Assembly (NCBI GenBank): GCA_943327025.2
Contig: CALPVO020000093.1
Location: 1-7,873, forward strand
Reading direction: 5' to 3'
Origin: Janthinobacterium lividum
Lineage (GTDB): Bacteria > Pseudomonadota > Gammaproteobacteria > Steroidobacterales > Steroidobacteraceae
DNA: 7,873 nucleotides
Both the position numbers and the translations under genes were made by a program. Below the pieces are notes generated by a model, which saw only the letters and a list, made by a program, of their open reading frames with translations, ran no database searches and had not been told where the DNA came from. Below, piece by piece: positions 1 through 6,396 of this stretch; the stretch's first letter is position 1, and every line of letters starts with the position of its first letter.

Positions 1-1
1 G

Positions 2-580
2 CACGCGTTGAACCCGGGCTACCACCGCTGGGCCACCGACCCGGAAGGTCCGCACCGACTGTACGTGCCAGTGCAGGTGGCAGACCAGTTTGCCATCACC
101 GTGGCAACGCTGAACCCCGCGCAGCGGTTGTCTGTGGCGGCGCACCGTGTGTCGGCGGGCGAAACCTTGGCCAGCATCGCTCGCCAGTACAAAACCGCCG
201 TGGAAGCACTGCGCGCCATGAACCCCACGCAGCCCGCCAAGCCGCTTCCCGGCGCCGTGCTGCGGGTACCGGTGGATCCGGGCAGCCCACTGCGCAGCGG
301 TCTCGTCATCGAAGGCGATGTGGCGACGGTGGGCTCTGGGTCACCGGCTTCATCCAGCGGAACCGCCCAAGAGGGGTCGCAGCAAGCGCCGCGGGCCGCC
401 AAAGCCACCCCGCGCGGCCCGCGTGAACTGTATTACCGCGTACAGGCCGGCGATTCCTTGTATTCCGTGGCGCGGCGTTTTGCCGTGACAGTGGCCGACT
501 TGAAGCGCTGGAACGGACTGAAGAGCAATAAACTCCGGCCCGGCCAGAAATTGCTGGTGCGCGTGCGCGCGGCTGCCTGA
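2..580 (+). CDS. mltD: Membrane-bound lytic murein transglycosylase D, C-terminal part with two LysM domains (5' end outside window)
   Basis: This is the tail of a peptidoglycan-cleaving lytic transglycosylase, which acts on glycan strands in the periplasm. The reading frame is open to the left edge (His-Ala-Leu-Asn-Pro...), so the TTG at 8-10 is an internal Leu codon and not a start. The segment LNPGYHRWATDPEGPHRL followed by YVPV is typical of the stretch just after the SLT catalytic domain in MltD. Counting that Leu as 1, a first LysM repeat covers about residues 46-88 (HRVSAGETLASIARQY...) and a second about 142-186 (YYRVQAGDSLYSVARRF... LRPGQKLLV). Between them lies a linker of about 50 residues rich in Gly, Ser, Ala and Pro. 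LysM domains bind N-acetylglucosamine-containing glycan. The catalytic Glu lies upstream of the window, so activity cannot be judged here. fabI follows 110 bases downstream with its own promoter. The family is fairly sure. Another SLT-LysM protein is the only real alternative. Confidence 0.85.
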   Translation, partial: HALNPGYHRWATDPEGPHRLYVPVQVADQFAITVATLNPAQRLSVAAHRVSAGETLASIARQYKTAVEALRAMNPTQPAKPLPGAVLRVPVDPGSPLRSGLVIEGDVATVGSGSPASSSGTAQEGSQQAPRAAKATPRGPRELYYRVQAGDSLYSVARRFAVTVADLKRWNGLKSNKLRPGQKLLVRVRAAA

Positions 581-652
581 ACGGTGACGGCCGGGCGCTG
601 CCTGCCGCCACCCGCCCCCCAGGCCCCACGCGCGCCACTGCCTGAAAAGCCT

Positions 653-658
653 TATAAT
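653..658 (+). promoter_or_regulatory. Probable -10 box of the fabI promoter
   Basis: A perfect TATAAT lies 33 bases before the fabI ATG, in an AT-rich island (about 643-684) inside an otherwise very GC-rich gap of 110 bases. No good -35 hexamer is seen 16-18 bases upstream: that region reads GCGCGC/CCACTG. The promoter may therefore be weak at -35 or activator-helped. Transcription would start near 665, leaving a leader of about 25 bases. No clear terminator for mltD is seen in 581-650, so read-through from mltD into fabI is also possible. Confidence 0.6.
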
Positions 659-679
659 TCACGCTCTTGTATACATTTT

Positions 680-684
680 AAGGA
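680..684 (+). promoter_or_regulatory. Ribosome binding site of fabI
   Basis: AAGGA lies 6 bases before the ATG at 691. This spacing favours 691 over the in-frame ATG at 700 as the start. The resulting N-terminus [10 protein letters not shown] matches the E. coli FabI start MGFLSGKRIL. Confidence 0.8.
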
Positions 685-690
685 CGAGCC

Positions 691-1476
691 ATGGGATTCA
701 TGACCGGCAAGCGCGCACTCATCGTTGGCCTCGCCAGCGACCGTTCCATCGCCTACGGCATCGCCGAGGCGTTCAAGCGCGAAGGAGCCGAGCTCGCCTT
801 CACCTACCAGAACGAGCGCCTGAAGGAGCGCGTGGTGGATATGGCCGCCGGTTTGGGCAGCACCCTATGCCTGCCCATGGATGTGGCGGAAGACGCCCAG
901 GTGGACAGCGCCTTTGCTGGCCTGAAGGAACACTGGGATGGCCTCGACATCGTGGTGCACTCGGTGGCCTTCGCCCCGCGCGAGGCCTTGGCCGGTGGCT
1001 TCGTGGAAAGCACCACGCGTGAAAGCTTCCGGATTGCACACGACGTGTCCAGCTACAGCCTCACGCTGCTGGCGCGCGCCGCGCTGCCGATGATGGCAGG
1101 CCGCAATGGCGCCCTGCTCACCATGAGCTACTTGGGTGCGGTGAAGTCCATTCCCAGCTACAACGTGATGGGCTTGGCCAAGGCCAGCTTGGAGGCCAAT
1201 GTGCGCTTCTTGGCAGCGGACCTAGGCCCCAAGGGCATCCGCGTGAACGCCATCTCCGCCGGCCCCATCAAGACGTTGGCGGCTGCCGGCATTGGCGGGT
1301 TCCGCAAGATGCTGACGCAGGTGGCGGCCGTGGCGCCTATCCGGCGCAACGTGACGCAGGACGATGTGGGCAATGCCGCAGCGTTCCTTTGCAGCGACTT
1401 GGCCGCCGGCGTGACCGGAGAAGTGCTGTATGTGGACGGCGGCTACAGCCACGTCGGCATGAGTTTCCCGGAGTAA
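691..1476 (+). CDS. fabI: Enoyl-[acyl-carrier-protein] reductase (NADH), FabI
   Basis: FabI is a cytoplasmic enzyme that reduces trans-2-enoyl-ACP to acyl-ACP with NADH, the last step of each round of type II fatty-acid synthesis. It is the target of triclosan and diazaborines. The protein has 261 residues, the usual length (E. coli 262). Visible features are the dinucleotide-binding motif G13-LAS-x3-S19-IAYGIA, the catalytic Tyr157-x6-Lys164 (SYNVMGLAK), the upstream Tyr147 (SYLGA), the block [17 protein letters not shown] at 185-201, and the C-terminal [11 protein letters not shown]. Position 93, Gly in E. coli and a known resistance site there, is Ala (HSVAFAP). This is a natural variant in other FabI proteins as far as I recall, so it does not by itself imply resistance. 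The gene has its own -10 box and RBS, and it ends in a terminator shared with convergent ppiD. The Y-x6-K spacing and strong similarity throughout exclude an ordinary FabG-type SDR. Confidence 0.97.
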   Translation: MGFMTGKRALIVGLASDRSIAYGIAEAFKREGAELAFTYQNERLKERVVDMAAGLGSTLCLPMDVAEDAQVDSAFAGLKEHWDGLDIVVHSVAFAPREALAGGFVESTTRESFRIAHDVSSYSLTLLARAALPMMAGRNGALLTMSYLGAVKSIPSYNVMGLAKASLEANVRFLAADLGPKGIRVNAISAGPIKTLAAAGIGGFRKMLTQVAAVAPIRRNVTQDDVGNAAAFLCSDLAAGVTGEVLYVDGGYSHVGMSFPE

Positions 1477-1480
1477 GCAC

Positions 1481-1516
1481 TGCCCGGTTTTGCGTTTGAA
1501 TCCAAAAAACCGGGCA
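1481..1516 (+). repeat. Third copy of the terminator arm, giving a competing hairpin
   Basis: TGCCCGGTTTT (1481-1491) is complementary to AAAACCGGGCA (1506-1516), the left arm of the main terminator, with a 14-base loop. The sequence GCCCGGTTTT thus occurs twice in the same orientation (1482-1491 and 1519-1528) and once inverted. In the fabI transcript the two hairpins exclude one another. It may be a relic of an arm duplication, or it may tune termination. Confidence 0.7.
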
Positions 1517-1534
1517 TTGCCCGGTTTTTTTGGA
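1501..1534. terminator. Two-way intrinsic terminator between convergent fabI and ppiD
   Basis: A near-perfect palindrome: CCGGGC (1510-1515), loop ATT, GCCCGG (1519-1524), flanked by A6 (1504-1509) and T7 (1525-1531), then CC/GG. Read on the + strand, the GC stem is followed by seven T and ends fabI transcripts. Read on the - strand, it is followed by six T and ends ppiD transcripts. The ppiD stop codon is only 14 bases away. Confidence 0.9.
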
Positions 1535-1547
1535 GGGGCGCCGCGCT

Positions 1548-3437
1548 TTAGTTGAACAGCGCGGGGTCCACGGTCACCTCGGCCTTGGCGCGAATGGCCG
1601 CCAAGTAGCCGGTGAAGTCGCGTTGCTGCGTCTGCTGCACCAACTGACGCGCTGCCGCGGCAGCCGCTTCACCTTCCAGCTTCGGGCCAGCGCGGCCAGC
1701 CGCGACCTGCCACACCACTTGGTCGCCATTGGCCAAAGCCACCGCCCCAGAGCGCGGTGCCGCTGGCCGCGGGCCAACGAAAGCCGCCTTCAGTACATCC
1801 GGCGCAACGCCCGTGGCCTTGCGGTCCACCCAGCCAGCGGTAGTGACCATGGCACCCTTGGCGGCAACCGCCAACGTGGCGCCGCCCTCCACCGCCTTCA
1901 ACGCAGCCTGTGCTGCAGCTGCGAGCGTTTGTTTGGCCTGCGCCGTCTTGACGGCAGCCTCGACCCGGTCACGCACGGCCACCAAAGGCTGGTCCGCCGG
2001 CTTGAGGTGTTCCGTCACACGCGCCACGACGAGGCGACCATCACCGAGGTCCACCGCACGGCTGTTGGCGCCGTCGAGCACGCTCTTGGCGAACACGGCG
2101 TCGATGAGCTTCTTGTCCGCCGGCAGCGGCGCGCCGCCCGCCGAACGCGTGTAGCTGGCCACCGTCTGCAAGGGCGCACCCACCGCACGGGCCACCGGCT
2201 CCAGCGAGCCGCTGCTTTCAAACGCGGTTTCTTCCAGTTTGTCCTGCAAGGCGCCGAACGTCTTGTCTGCTTCGGCGGTCTGGAACTCGGGAGTGATCTC
2301 CGCGCGCACGTCCTCGAACGACTTGCCGATGCCAGCCGCCACTTCCTCGAGACGAACCACGTGGTAACCGAACTGCGTCTTGACCACCTGCAGGCCGCCA
2401 GGCGTCATGCCCCACACCGCCGCTGCAAAGGGCCCAACGAAGAAATCCTTCTCCTGCAGTCCGAGGTCGCCGCCAACAGCCGCGGAACCTGGGTCGGCGC
2501 TGTTGGCCTTGGCGAGCGCGGCGAAATCTGCACCGCCCTTCAACTGCGCCAGCAGGCCGTCGGCCTTCGCTTTGGCGGCAGCAGCCGTCTTGGCATCTAC
2601 GCCGTCTGCGGCCTCGATGAGGATGTGGCTCGCACGACGCTTTTCGGCGGTGGCGTAGCGGTCTTTGATGGTGTCGAAGTAGGCGCGCAGCGAGGCTTCC
2701 GTGACGACGACCTTCGCGGCAATGTCGGCGCGCCGCAACTCGACGAACTGCAAAGACACCGCCTCTTCCGTGCGGAAGTCGGCGACATGGGCCTTCAACC
2801 AGGCTTCCAGTTGGGCTTCCGTGGGCTTGGCCGCGGCAATAGCCGGAGCAATGGGGAGCGTGGCGTAGGCGAGGTCGCGCTGTTCGCCTTGCAGGGCCAG
2901 TACTTCATCGATTTCACGCGAGGTGAGGAACGAACTACGGGCAATGCCGCCCACCAACTGGTTGCTCAGCAACTGCTGGCGCTGCTCCTCTTCGAAGGAG
3001 GCCATGGAAATGTTGTTCTGCTGCAGCAGCGCGATGTAGGCGTCGCGGCTGAACTCGCCAGCCACTTGGAAATACGGCAAGGAGCGAATGGAGGCAGCGA
3101 CTTCTTCATCGGTGATTTGGTAGCCGGCATCCTTCGCGCGCTGCGTGAGCAACTGCTGCTGCACAAAACCGTTGACGATGGAGTCCTGCACTTCCTTGCG
3201 AGCGGCCTCGGGGATTTCACCCTCGTAGGCACGCGCCAGCTGGGAGATTTGGTTCTGGTAGCTCTCGCGGATGCGGGTGGGGTCGACGGTCTCGCCGTTC
3301 ACCTTCAGCCCGGCGCCCTGCGCGCTGGTGAAGCTGATAGCACCCTCGACACCAAAGAAGATAAAGGTGACCGACAGGGGGACGATGAAGAACCAAAAGG
3401 CAACGCCCTTCAGACGATCGTGGATCCACTGCATCAT
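1548..3437 (-). CDS. ppiD: Periplasmic folding chaperone PpiD, membrane-anchored SurA/parvulin-type protein
   Basis: PpiD sits on the periplasmic face of the inner membrane near the Sec translocon and helps newly exported proteins to fold. With the start at 3437 the protein has 629 residues, near the usual size (E. coli 623). Residues about 11-31 (VAFWFFIVPLSVTFIFFGVEG) form a single N-terminal membrane anchor after a short basic segment. A SurA_N-like chaperone region follows (about 45-180, with VNGETVDPTRIRESYQNQ). The parvulin domain covers about 268-366 (RASHILIEA ... GGDLGLQEKDFFVGPFAAAVW ... VVKTQFGYHVVRLEE), and then comes a C-terminal chaperone part. The frame extends upstream to a GTG at 3476, but that codon lies inside the tRNA terminator hairpin. 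An AGGGAG stands before the ATG pair at 3437/3434, and MMQWIHDRLKG resembles the MMDSLR start of E. coli PpiD. No clear promoter is seen between tRNA-Asp and the start, so read-through past the terminator may supply expression. Whether the parvulin domain is an active isomerase cannot be told; that of E. coli PpiD is reported as poorly active. Confidence 0.92.
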   Translation of the reverse strand: MMQWIHDRLKGVAFWFFIVPLSVTFIFFGVEGAISFTSAQGAGLKVNGETVDPTRIRESYQNQISQLARAYEGEIPEAARKEVQDSIVNGFVQQQLLTQRAKDAGYQITDEEVAASIRSLPYFQVAGEFSRDAYIALLQQNNISMASFEEEQRQQLLSNQLVGGIARSSFLTSREIDEVLALQGEQRDLAYATLPIAPAIAAAKPTEAQLEAWLKAHVADFRTEEAVSLQFVELRRADIAAKVVVTEASLRAYFDTIKDRYATAEKRRASHILIEAADGVDAKTAAAAKAKADGLLAQLKGGADFAALAKANSADPGSAAVGGDLGLQEKDFFVGPFAAAVWGMTPGGLQVVKTQFGYHVVRLEEVAAGIGKSFEDVRAEITPEFQTAEADKTFGALQDKLEETAFESSGSLEPVARAVGAPLQTVASYTRSAGGAPLPADKKLIDAVFAKSVLDGANSRAVDLGDGRLVVARVTEHLKPADQPLVAVRDRVEAAVKTAQAKQTLAAAAQAALKAVEGGATLAVAAKGAMVTTAGWVDRKATGVAPDVLKAAFVGPRPAAPRSGAVALANGDQVVWQVAAGRAGPKLEGEAAAAAARQLVQQTQQRDFTGYLAAIRAKAEVTVDPALFN

Positions 3438-3447
3438 TGCTGCAAGA

Positions 3448-3453
3448 CTCCCT
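3448..3453 (-). promoter_or_regulatory. Ribosome binding site deciding the ppiD start
   Basis: On the - strand AGGGAG lies 10 bases before the ATG at 3437 and 13 before the second ATG at 3434. It is the only purine-rich site in the gap and sits just after the T tract of the tRNA terminator, which rules out the upstream GTG. Confidence 0.65.
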
Positions 3454-3454
3454 A

Positions 3455-3487
3455 AACAAAAAGGCCGCACGGTCACCCGGCGGCCTT
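3455..3487 (-). terminator. Intrinsic terminator of the tRNA-Val/tRNA-Asp transcript
   Basis: On the - strand AAGGCCGC (3487-3480) pairs with GCGGCCTT (3468-3461). CGG/CCG extends the stem inward past a one-base bulge to a 4-base loop. A T5-G-T3 tract follows (3463-3455, counting the last two stem bases). It begins 9 bases after the CCA end of tRNA-Asp and lies just upstream of the ppiD ribosome binding site. Confidence 0.85.
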
Positions 3488-3496
3488 CAAAATAAA

Positions 3497-3573
3497 TGGC
3501 GGAGCGGACGGGACTCGAACCCGCGACCCCCGGCGTGACAGGCCGGTATTCTAACCGACTGAACTACCGCTCC
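3497..3573 (-). tRNA. tRNA-Asp (anticodon GUC)
   Basis: 77 bases with an encoded CCA. Acceptor stem GGAGCGG/CCGCTCC, discriminator G73, D arm GTTC...GAAT, anticodon stem CCGGC/GCCGG around loop CTGTCAC (anticodon GTC), and T arm GCGGG-TTCGAGT-CCCGT. It differs from my recollection of E. coli tRNA-Asp at only a few stem positions. It is the second gene of a two-tRNA unit and is followed directly by a terminator. Confidence 0.97.
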
Positions 3574-3584
3574 GCGTGCCCCCA

Positions 3585-3606
3585 CCACTTCGTTCAGTTG
3601 AAGTGG
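3585..3606 (-). repeat. Hairpin in the spacer between the two tRNAs
   Basis: CCACTTC (3606-3600 read on the - strand) and GAAGTGG (3591-3585) form a 7-bp perfect stem with an 8-base loop. It fills most of the 36-base spacer. It has no T tract, so it is not a terminator. A fold that isolates the two tRNAs or guides processing of the joint transcript is a plausible role. Confidence 0.6.
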
Positions 3607-3609
3607 AGT

Positions 3610-3685
3610 TGGTAGGTGCTGAGGGGATCGAACCCCCGACCTTCGCCGTGTAAAGGCGTCGCTCTCCCAGCTGAGCTAAGCACCC
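3610..3685 (-). tRNA. tRNA-Val (anticodon UAC) with two non-canonical pairs
   Basis: 76 bases with an encoded CCA. Acceptor GGGTGCT/AGCACCT, D arm GCTC-AGCTGGGA-GAGC, anticodon loop TTTACAC (anticodon TAC), variable AGGTC, T arm GGGGG-TTCGATC-CCCTC, and discriminator A73 as expected for valine. Two things are odd. The first acceptor pair is G1-U72 instead of G-C, and the top pair of the anticodon stem (ACGCC/GGCGA) is an A27-A43 mismatch. The rest of the fold is sound and a strong promoter drives it, so I take it as functional. Its start lies about 10 bases after the predicted transcription start. Confidence 0.93.
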
Positions 3686-3691
3686 CCAGTG

Positions 3692-3758
3692 GGAGCCCGG
3701 AACTATACGCAGCGAATGCCCTTTCAGCAAGCCCTGAGTAAAGGTTTTTCCGGGCTCC
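3692..3758. repeat. Perfect 11-bp inverted repeat bracketing the tRNA promoter
   Basis: GGAGCCCGGAA (3692-3702) and TTCCGGGCTCC (3748-3758) are exact inverted copies 45 bases apart. The promoter's -35 box lies between them, and the -10 box begins at the edge of the inner arm. The left arm covers the predicted start site. No T tract follows on either strand, so it is not an ordinary terminator. Confidence 0.75.
3702..3730 (-). promoter_or_regulatory. Promoter of the tRNA-Val/tRNA-Asp unit
   Basis: On the - strand TTGCTG (3730-3725), a 17-base spacer and TATAGT (3707-3702) form a good sigma70-type promoter. The start would be near 3695, about 10 bases before tRNA-Val. The bases after the -10 box (TCCGGGC) make a GC-rich discriminator, as in stable-RNA promoters under stringent control. 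That regulation is inferred from the sequence type only. Confidence 0.8.
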
Positions 3759-3768
3759 ATGGGCATCT

Positions 3769-3816
3769 TGTCAAAGAGAGCTTGCTCTAGACAGCCAGAG
3801 GCAAGCCCGCTCCCAC
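3769..3816. repeat. REP/BIME-like pair of inverted palindromic elements downstream of lon
   Basis: On the - strand GTGGGAGCGGGCTTGCC (3816-3800) matches the well-known REP core of Pseudomonas and relatives as I remember it. A second, degenerate copy in the opposite orientation lies at 3787-3769 and matches the inverted core at about 14 of 19 positions. GCTTGC/GCAAGC arms pair across a short spacer. This is the layout of a BIME. The pair starts 13 bases after the lon stop, the usual extragenic position, where it could stabilise the 3' end of the lon mRNA or attenuate read-through. No classical terminator for lon is seen between 3828 and 3731. Confidence 0.6.
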
Positions 3817-3828
3817 GGGCCCGCAGTT

Positions 3829-6393
3829 TTAGTGCGCCCGCACGCCCTTGCGCTTCGGTGCCACCTTGGCCGCCTTCGCCACCGCCTTGGCAGAGGCCTT
3901 GGCGGTCTTGGCACCCTTCGCCGCCTTGACGCCCTTGGCCAGCGCCGGTAACGCCGCCGGTGCGTCGCCACGGCGGTCGGCCGCCTTCGGCAACGGCGAG
4001 CGCAGCAACGCCACCTCCAGCACCTCGTCTATCCACTTCACGGTGCGGATGTCGAGCTTGCCCTTGATGTTGTCAGGGATGTCGGCCAAGTCTTTTTCGT
4101 TGTCGTGCGGAATAAGCACGGTGGTGATGCCGCCGCGGTGGGCCGCCAGCAGCTTCTCCTTGAGACCACCGATGGGCAGTACTTCACCGCGTAAGGTGAT
4201 CTCACCCGTCATGGCCACATCGGAGCGCACCGGAATTTTGGTGAGCGCCGACACGAGCGCGGTGCACATACCGATACCGGCACTGGGACCATCCTTCGGT
4301 GTGGCGCCTTCGGGCACGTGCACATGCACGTCGTTCTTTTGGTTGAACTCGATGTCGATGCCGAGTACTTCCGCGCGGCTGCGCACGACCGTCATAGCCG
4401 CCTGGATGGATTCCTGCATGACGCTGCCGAGCTGGCCGGTGTACGTCAGCTTGCCCTTGCCGCCGACGACGGCGGCTTCAATGCTGAGCAGTTCGCCGCC
4501 CACTTCGGTCCAGGCCAAGCCAGTCACCTGGCCCACGCGGCTTTCTTCCTCGGCCTTGCCGTAACGGAAGCGACGCACGCCGAGATACTTCGGGATGTTG
4601 TCTTCCACCACGGCAATGGGCTTGTCGCCAGGGCTCAGCAGCAACTGCTTCACCGTCTTGCGGCAAATCTTCGACATCTCGCGCTCGAGGTTGCGTACGC
4701 CAGCTTCACGCGTGTAGTGGCGAATGATGTCGGTGATGCCGCTGTCCGCTACTTGCAGTTCGTCGTCCTTTACGCCGTTCACCTTCATCTGCTTGGGCAG
4801 CAGGTAGCGGCGCGCAATGGCGAGCTTCTCGTCTTCGGTGTAGCCCGGCAGACGAATGACTTCCATGCGGTCCAGCAAGGGCGCAGGTATGTTCAGACTG
4901 TTCGCCGTGCAGACGAACATAACTTCGGAGAGGTCGAAGTCCACTTCGAGGTAGTGGTCGTTGAAAGTGGCGTTCTGCTCCGGGTCCAGCACTTCCAGGA
5001 GCGCAGACGACGGGTCGCCACGGAAGTCCATGGACATCTTGTCGATTTCATCGAGCAGGAAGAGCGGGTTACGCACGCCCACCTTCGACAGATTCTGGAT
5101 GATCTTGCCGGGCATGGAGCCGATATACGTGCGGCGATGGCCGCGGATTTCGGCTTCATCGCGCACGCCGCCGAGCGACATGCGCACGAATTGGCGGTTG
5201 GTGGCCTTGGCAATGCTCTGGCCGAGCGAGGTCTTGCCGACACCCGGGGGACCGACGAGACACAGAATGGGGCCGCGCAGGTTCTGTACGCGCTGCTGTA
5301 CTGCGAGGTATTCGACGATGCGCTCTTTGACCTTGTCGAGACCATAGTGGTCCTGGTCCAGCACTTGCTGGGCCGCCGTGATGTCATGGCGCACCTTGGT
5401 GCGCTTCTTCCACGGCGCCTTCACCAGCGTGTCCACGTAGTTGCGTACCACGGTGGCTTCCGCGCTCATGGGCGACATGAGCTTCAGCTTGGCCAGTTCC
5501 GCCAGCGCCTTCTCACGTGCCTCCTTGGGCATGCCCGCCTTGCGAACCCGCTTCTCCAGTTCGCCTAGCTCGTTCGGCGCGTCTTCCATGTCGCCGAGTT
5601 CGCGCTGGATGGCCTTCATCTGTTCGTTCAGGTAGTACTCGCGCTGGCTCTTCTCCATCTGCTGCTTCACGCGGCCACGGATGCGCTTTTCAATTTGCAG
5701 CACTTCCATCTCGCCTTCCACGAGCGCGAGCACGTGTTCCACACGCTTGCGCACGTCGGCAATCTCCAGCACCTTCTGCTTTTCCAGCAGCTTCAGCGCC
5801 ATGTGCGCGGCCACGGTGTCCGCCAAGCGGCCGGGCTGCTCAATGCCGGCCAGCGAGGTAAGGATTTCCGGCGGCACCTTCTTGTTCATCTTGACGTACT
5901 GCTCGAACTGGCTGATGACCGAGCGCACCAGCACATCGATCTCGCGTTCGTCGTACGACTCCACTTCCGGCACGGCCGTCACTCGCGCCGCGAAGAATTC
6001 CGCAGCGATGAGTTCGTCCACGGTGGCGCGCGCAGAGCCTTCCACCAGCACCTTCACGGTGCCGTCCGGCAGCTTCAGCAACTGCAGAATGGTAGCCAGC
6101 GTGCCGATACGGTAAAGGTCTTCGGCGGTCGGGTCGTCCACGTCCGCCTGCTTCTGGGCAACGAGAATAATCTGCTTGTCACCCTTCATTGCTTGGTCCA
6201 GCGCGAGAATGGATTTTTCGCGCCCGACAAACAGCGGGATGACCATATGGGGGTAGACGACCACGTCCCGCAGCGGCAGTACGGGGATGGTGCCGTTGGC
6301 AGCGACTTCCGCGGTGGCTGGGACTTCGACGGTAGGGGTACTGGACACGGGAGAGCCTCGGGAGTCGGGAGCGGCCAAAGTGGCCGACATCAT
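3829..6393 (-). CDS. lon: ATP-dependent protease Lon (La), with a Lys/Ala-rich C-terminal tail
   Basis: Lon is a cytoplasmic AAA+ serine protease that degrades misfolded and regulatory proteins as a homohexamer. All parts are present: N-terminal substrate-binding domain (about 36-230, [20 protein letters not shown]), coiled-coil region (about 230-330), Walker A GPPGVGKT (381-388), Walker B LFLLDEID (444-451), a sensor/arginine region around LLDRMEVI (507-514), and the protease domain with catalytic Ser704 (PKDGPSAG) and Lys747 (GGLKEK). Their 43-residue spacing equals that of E. coli Ser679/Lys722. At 854 residues it is longer than E. coli Lon (784). About 25 residues are added at the N-terminus. 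About 54 are added at the C-terminus (801-854), with 19 Ala, 11 Lys and 4 Arg. The ATG pair at 6393/6390 lies 3 bases after the stop of the upstream acyltransferase gene and lacks a strong RBS. A GTG at 6348 is a credible alternative start. No hupB follows; a REP pair and two tRNAs do. Confidence 0.97.
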   Translation of the reverse strand: MMSATLAAPDSRGSPVSSTPTVEVPATAEVAANGTIPVLPLRDVVVYPHMVIPLFVGREKSILALDQAMKGDKQIILVAQKQADVDDPTAEDLYRIGTLATILQLLKLPDGTVKVLVEGSARATVDELIAAEFFAARVTAVPEVESYDEREIDVLVRSVISQFEQYVKMNKKVPPEILTSLAGIEQPGRLADTVAAHMALKLLEKQKVLEIADVRKRVEHVLALVEGEMEVLQIEKRIRGRVKQQMEKSQREYYLNEQMKAIQRELGDMEDAPNELGELEKRVRKAGMPKEAREKALAELAKLKLMSPMSAEATVVRNYVDTLVKAPWKKRTKVRHDITAAQQVLDQDHYGLDKVKERIVEYLAVQQRVQNLRGPILCLVGPPGVGKTSLGQSIAKATNRQFVRMSLGGVRDEAEIRGHRRTYIGSMPGKIIQNLSKVGVRNPLFLLDEIDKMSMDFRGDPSSALLEVLDPEQNATFNDHYLEVDFDLSEVMFVCTANSLNIPAPLLDRMEVIRLPGYTEDEKLAIARRYLLPKQMKVNGVKDDELQVADSGITDIIRHYTREAGVRNLEREMSKICRKTVKQLLLSPGDKPIAVVEDNIPKYLGVRRFRYGKAEEESRVGQVTGLAWTEVGGELLSIEAAVVGGKGKLTYTGQLGSVMQESIQAAMTVVRSRAEVLGIDIEFNQKNDVHVHVPEGATPKDGPSAGIGMCTALVSALTKIPVRSDVAMTGEITLRGEVLPIGGLKEKLLAAHRGGITTVLIPHDNEKDLADIPDNIKGKLDIRTVKWIDEVLEVALLRSPLPKAADRRGDAPAALPALAKGVKAAKGAKTAKASAKAVAKAAKVAPKRKGVRAH
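6346..6359 (-). promoter_or_regulatory. Possible alternative lon start: GAGG plus GTG
   Basis: On the - strand GAGG (6359-6356) stands 7 bases before an in-frame GTG (6348-6346, Val16 of the long form). The ATG at 6393 has only weak purine runs upstream and would depend on coupling to the acyltransferase stop. The GTG form would have 839 residues and keep the whole conserved domain, because the region shared with other Lon proteins begins about 20 residues later. Confidence 0.4.
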
Positions 6394-6396
6394 AAA

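Noticed and set aside
670..675. Second -10-like box (TATACA) in the fabI leader
   Set aside because: It overlaps the region just before the RBS, has no -35 partner at 16-18 bases, and would leave almost no leader. The TATAAT at 653-658 is far better.
1530..3455. 641-residue open frame on the + strand covering almost all of ppiD
   Set aside because: It lies antisense to a clearly recognisable PpiD, starts inside the fabI terminator with a non-ATG codon, and its translation (rich in Arg, His, Gly and Leu) shows no known domain. Long mirror frames are common in GC-rich genes.
3438..3476. N-terminal extension of PpiD from a GTG at 3476
   Set aside because: The codon lies inside the tRNA terminator stem-loop, has no RBS, and would add 13 residues before a well-formed anchor segment.
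3774..3790. AGAG-CAAG-CTCT hairpin followed by CTTTG as the lon terminator
   Set aside because: The stem is only 4-5 bp with no real T tract. It is better explained as the decayed half of the REP pair.
3551..4036. 161-residue - strand frame running from the lon end through the tRNAs
   Set aside because: It overlaps both tRNA genes and the Lon reading frame, and its Gly/Arg-rich translation is an off-frame product of the Lys/Ala-rich tail.
4318..5568. 416-residue open frame antisense to lon
   Set aside because: It has no RBS or promoter, and its composition (many His, Val, Ala, Arg) is typical of a mirror frame opposite conserved Lon coding sequence.
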